Source: Muribaculaceae bacterium
Lineage (GTDB): Bacteria; Bacteroidota; Bacteroidia; Bacteroidales; Muribaculaceae
Length of the DNA: 42,288 nucleotides
Direction of reading: 5' to 3'
Assembly (NCBI GenBank): GCA_029058745.1
Contig: JAIDXM010000110.1
Span: forward strand, 1-42,288
Each line of letters opens with the position of its first letter. Within the stretch, counting starts at the first letter, position 1. The translations under genes were made by a program, and so were the position numbers. Positions 41,983-42,288 of the stretch are shown here, one piece after another. A model generated the notes under the pieces. That model did no database searches. It had not been told where the DNA came from and saw nothing but the letters and a program-made list of their open reading frames with translations.

Positions 41983-42180
41983 TTCAACGAAGAGGAATAT
42001 TGAGCAACAAAATTCACTTAAATACCTAATAATCAATGGCTAAGAAATAAATAAATTTCTTGGCCATTGCTGTTTTATCCCGTTTTACCCCATAGTTTTC
42101 TTTACCAAACCACGTTTTCTTTGCCAATTTTTGCCGTTTTCTTGGCTAAAATCCGACAGTCCTCAGAGGTTTGTGAGTAT
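41983..42180 (+). repeat. Right direct repeat bounding the island
   Basis: 198 bp matching 38443-38639. It begins with TTCAACGAAGAGGAATATTGA, a displaced copy of the DUF2795 gene's last codons and stop (the match reads as a gene fragment, not a gene). It keeps the 14-bp hairpin (42034-42047 with 42056-42069) and motif copies at 42096, 42115 and 42137, with the same 40-19-22 nt rhythm as the left copy. Confidence 0.85.
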
Positions 42181-42288
42181 GAATCGAAGTCTTCGTTTGC
42201 AAGATTTAGGAGTAACTACTCAGGTCTATAAAATACCGATACGGGCAGTGCGATTAGATTTGAAAAATCTGTATCTCCGTATGGCTGT
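42179..42288 (+). CDS. Possible start of a reading frame running off the window
   Basis: An ATG that overlaps the end of the right repeat opens a frame of 36 codons with no stop before the edge (begins MNRSLRLQDLGVTTQVYK). No family recognised and no promoter seen; it may be chance. The right edge cuts whatever lies here. Confidence 0.2.
   Translation, partial: MNRSLRLQDLGVTTQVYKIPIRAVRLDLKNLYLRMA

Noticed and set aside
38493..42155. CRISPR array suggested by regularly spaced TTTTCTTGGC motifs
   Set aside because: Motif copies are degenerate, only 10-14 bases long, spaced unevenly at about 20, 40 and 52 nt, and there is no cas gene. They look like protein-binding sites.

Overview
The window reads as a chromosome segment of a gut-type Bacteroidales bacterium, most likely Muribaculaceae or a close relative. 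That placement is an inference. It rests on many promoters of the Bacteroidetes type (TTTG or a near match, about 20 nt, TAnnTTTG), a lipoprotein-type TamL next to TamB, a rimP-nusA-infB order with an IF-2 carrying a long charged N-terminus, a DUF2795 protein, and an inositol-lipid locus. Most of the window is ordinary core genome and nearly all genes lie on the minus strand. The last 4 kb is an AT-richer accessory island read on the plus strand.

Layout. 1-770: a bidirectional terminator and a PepSY-like periplasmic protein. 1030-1536 and 6828-7334: two paralogous ECF sigma factors with no anti-sigma gene beside them. Between them, 1641-6423 is a minus-strand operon: ftsB-like gene, small membrane protein, coaX, outer-membrane barrel, lptC, CorC/HlyC-type transporter. 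7542-8225 is trmD. 8372-9700 is myo-inositol-1-phosphate synthase, with its own promoter and a terminator-like hairpin in its leader. 10134-17969 is a long minus-strand series: PpiD/SurA-like foldase, rlmN, pdxA, then four genes of an inositol-phospholipid module (nucleotidyltransferase, ATP-grasp protein, CDP-alcohol phosphotransferase, HAD protein). 18233-19555 is metK behind a probable SAM riboswitch and terminator. A tRNA-Pro(CGG) follows at 19909-19982, then a degenerate UbiA/MenA-like protein. 21484-29158 is vanZ-like, tamB, tamL. 29277-35414 is rimP, nusA, infB, folK, nudC. dnaX and a corrinoid adenosyltransferase gene are divergent.

The inositol module together with the synthase suggests synthesis of inositol-1-phosphate, activation to a CDP-inositol-like donor, and transfer to a lipid. 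This differs from the better-studied Bacteroides route that passes through a phosphatidylinositol-phosphate intermediate. The roles of the ATP-grasp and HAD proteins are open.

The island (38443-42180) is bounded by two roughly 197-bp direct repeats, about 85% identical by eye. Each begins with the last codons of the DUF2795 gene. Inside are a HigA-type XRE-ImmA/IrrE regulator with an array of TTCGCAA/TTGCGAA operator half-sites, a predicted small RNA of about 90 nt on the opposite strand with its own promoter and terminator, and three tightly overlapping plus-strand genes: a DUF4417 protein and two proteins I do not recognise. The repeats and the island's tail carry a degenerate motif (TTTTCTTGGCYAAA) spaced at about 20 or 40 nt. 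This island is the best candidate here for an undescribed system, perhaps a mobile stress, defence or toxin-type cassette.
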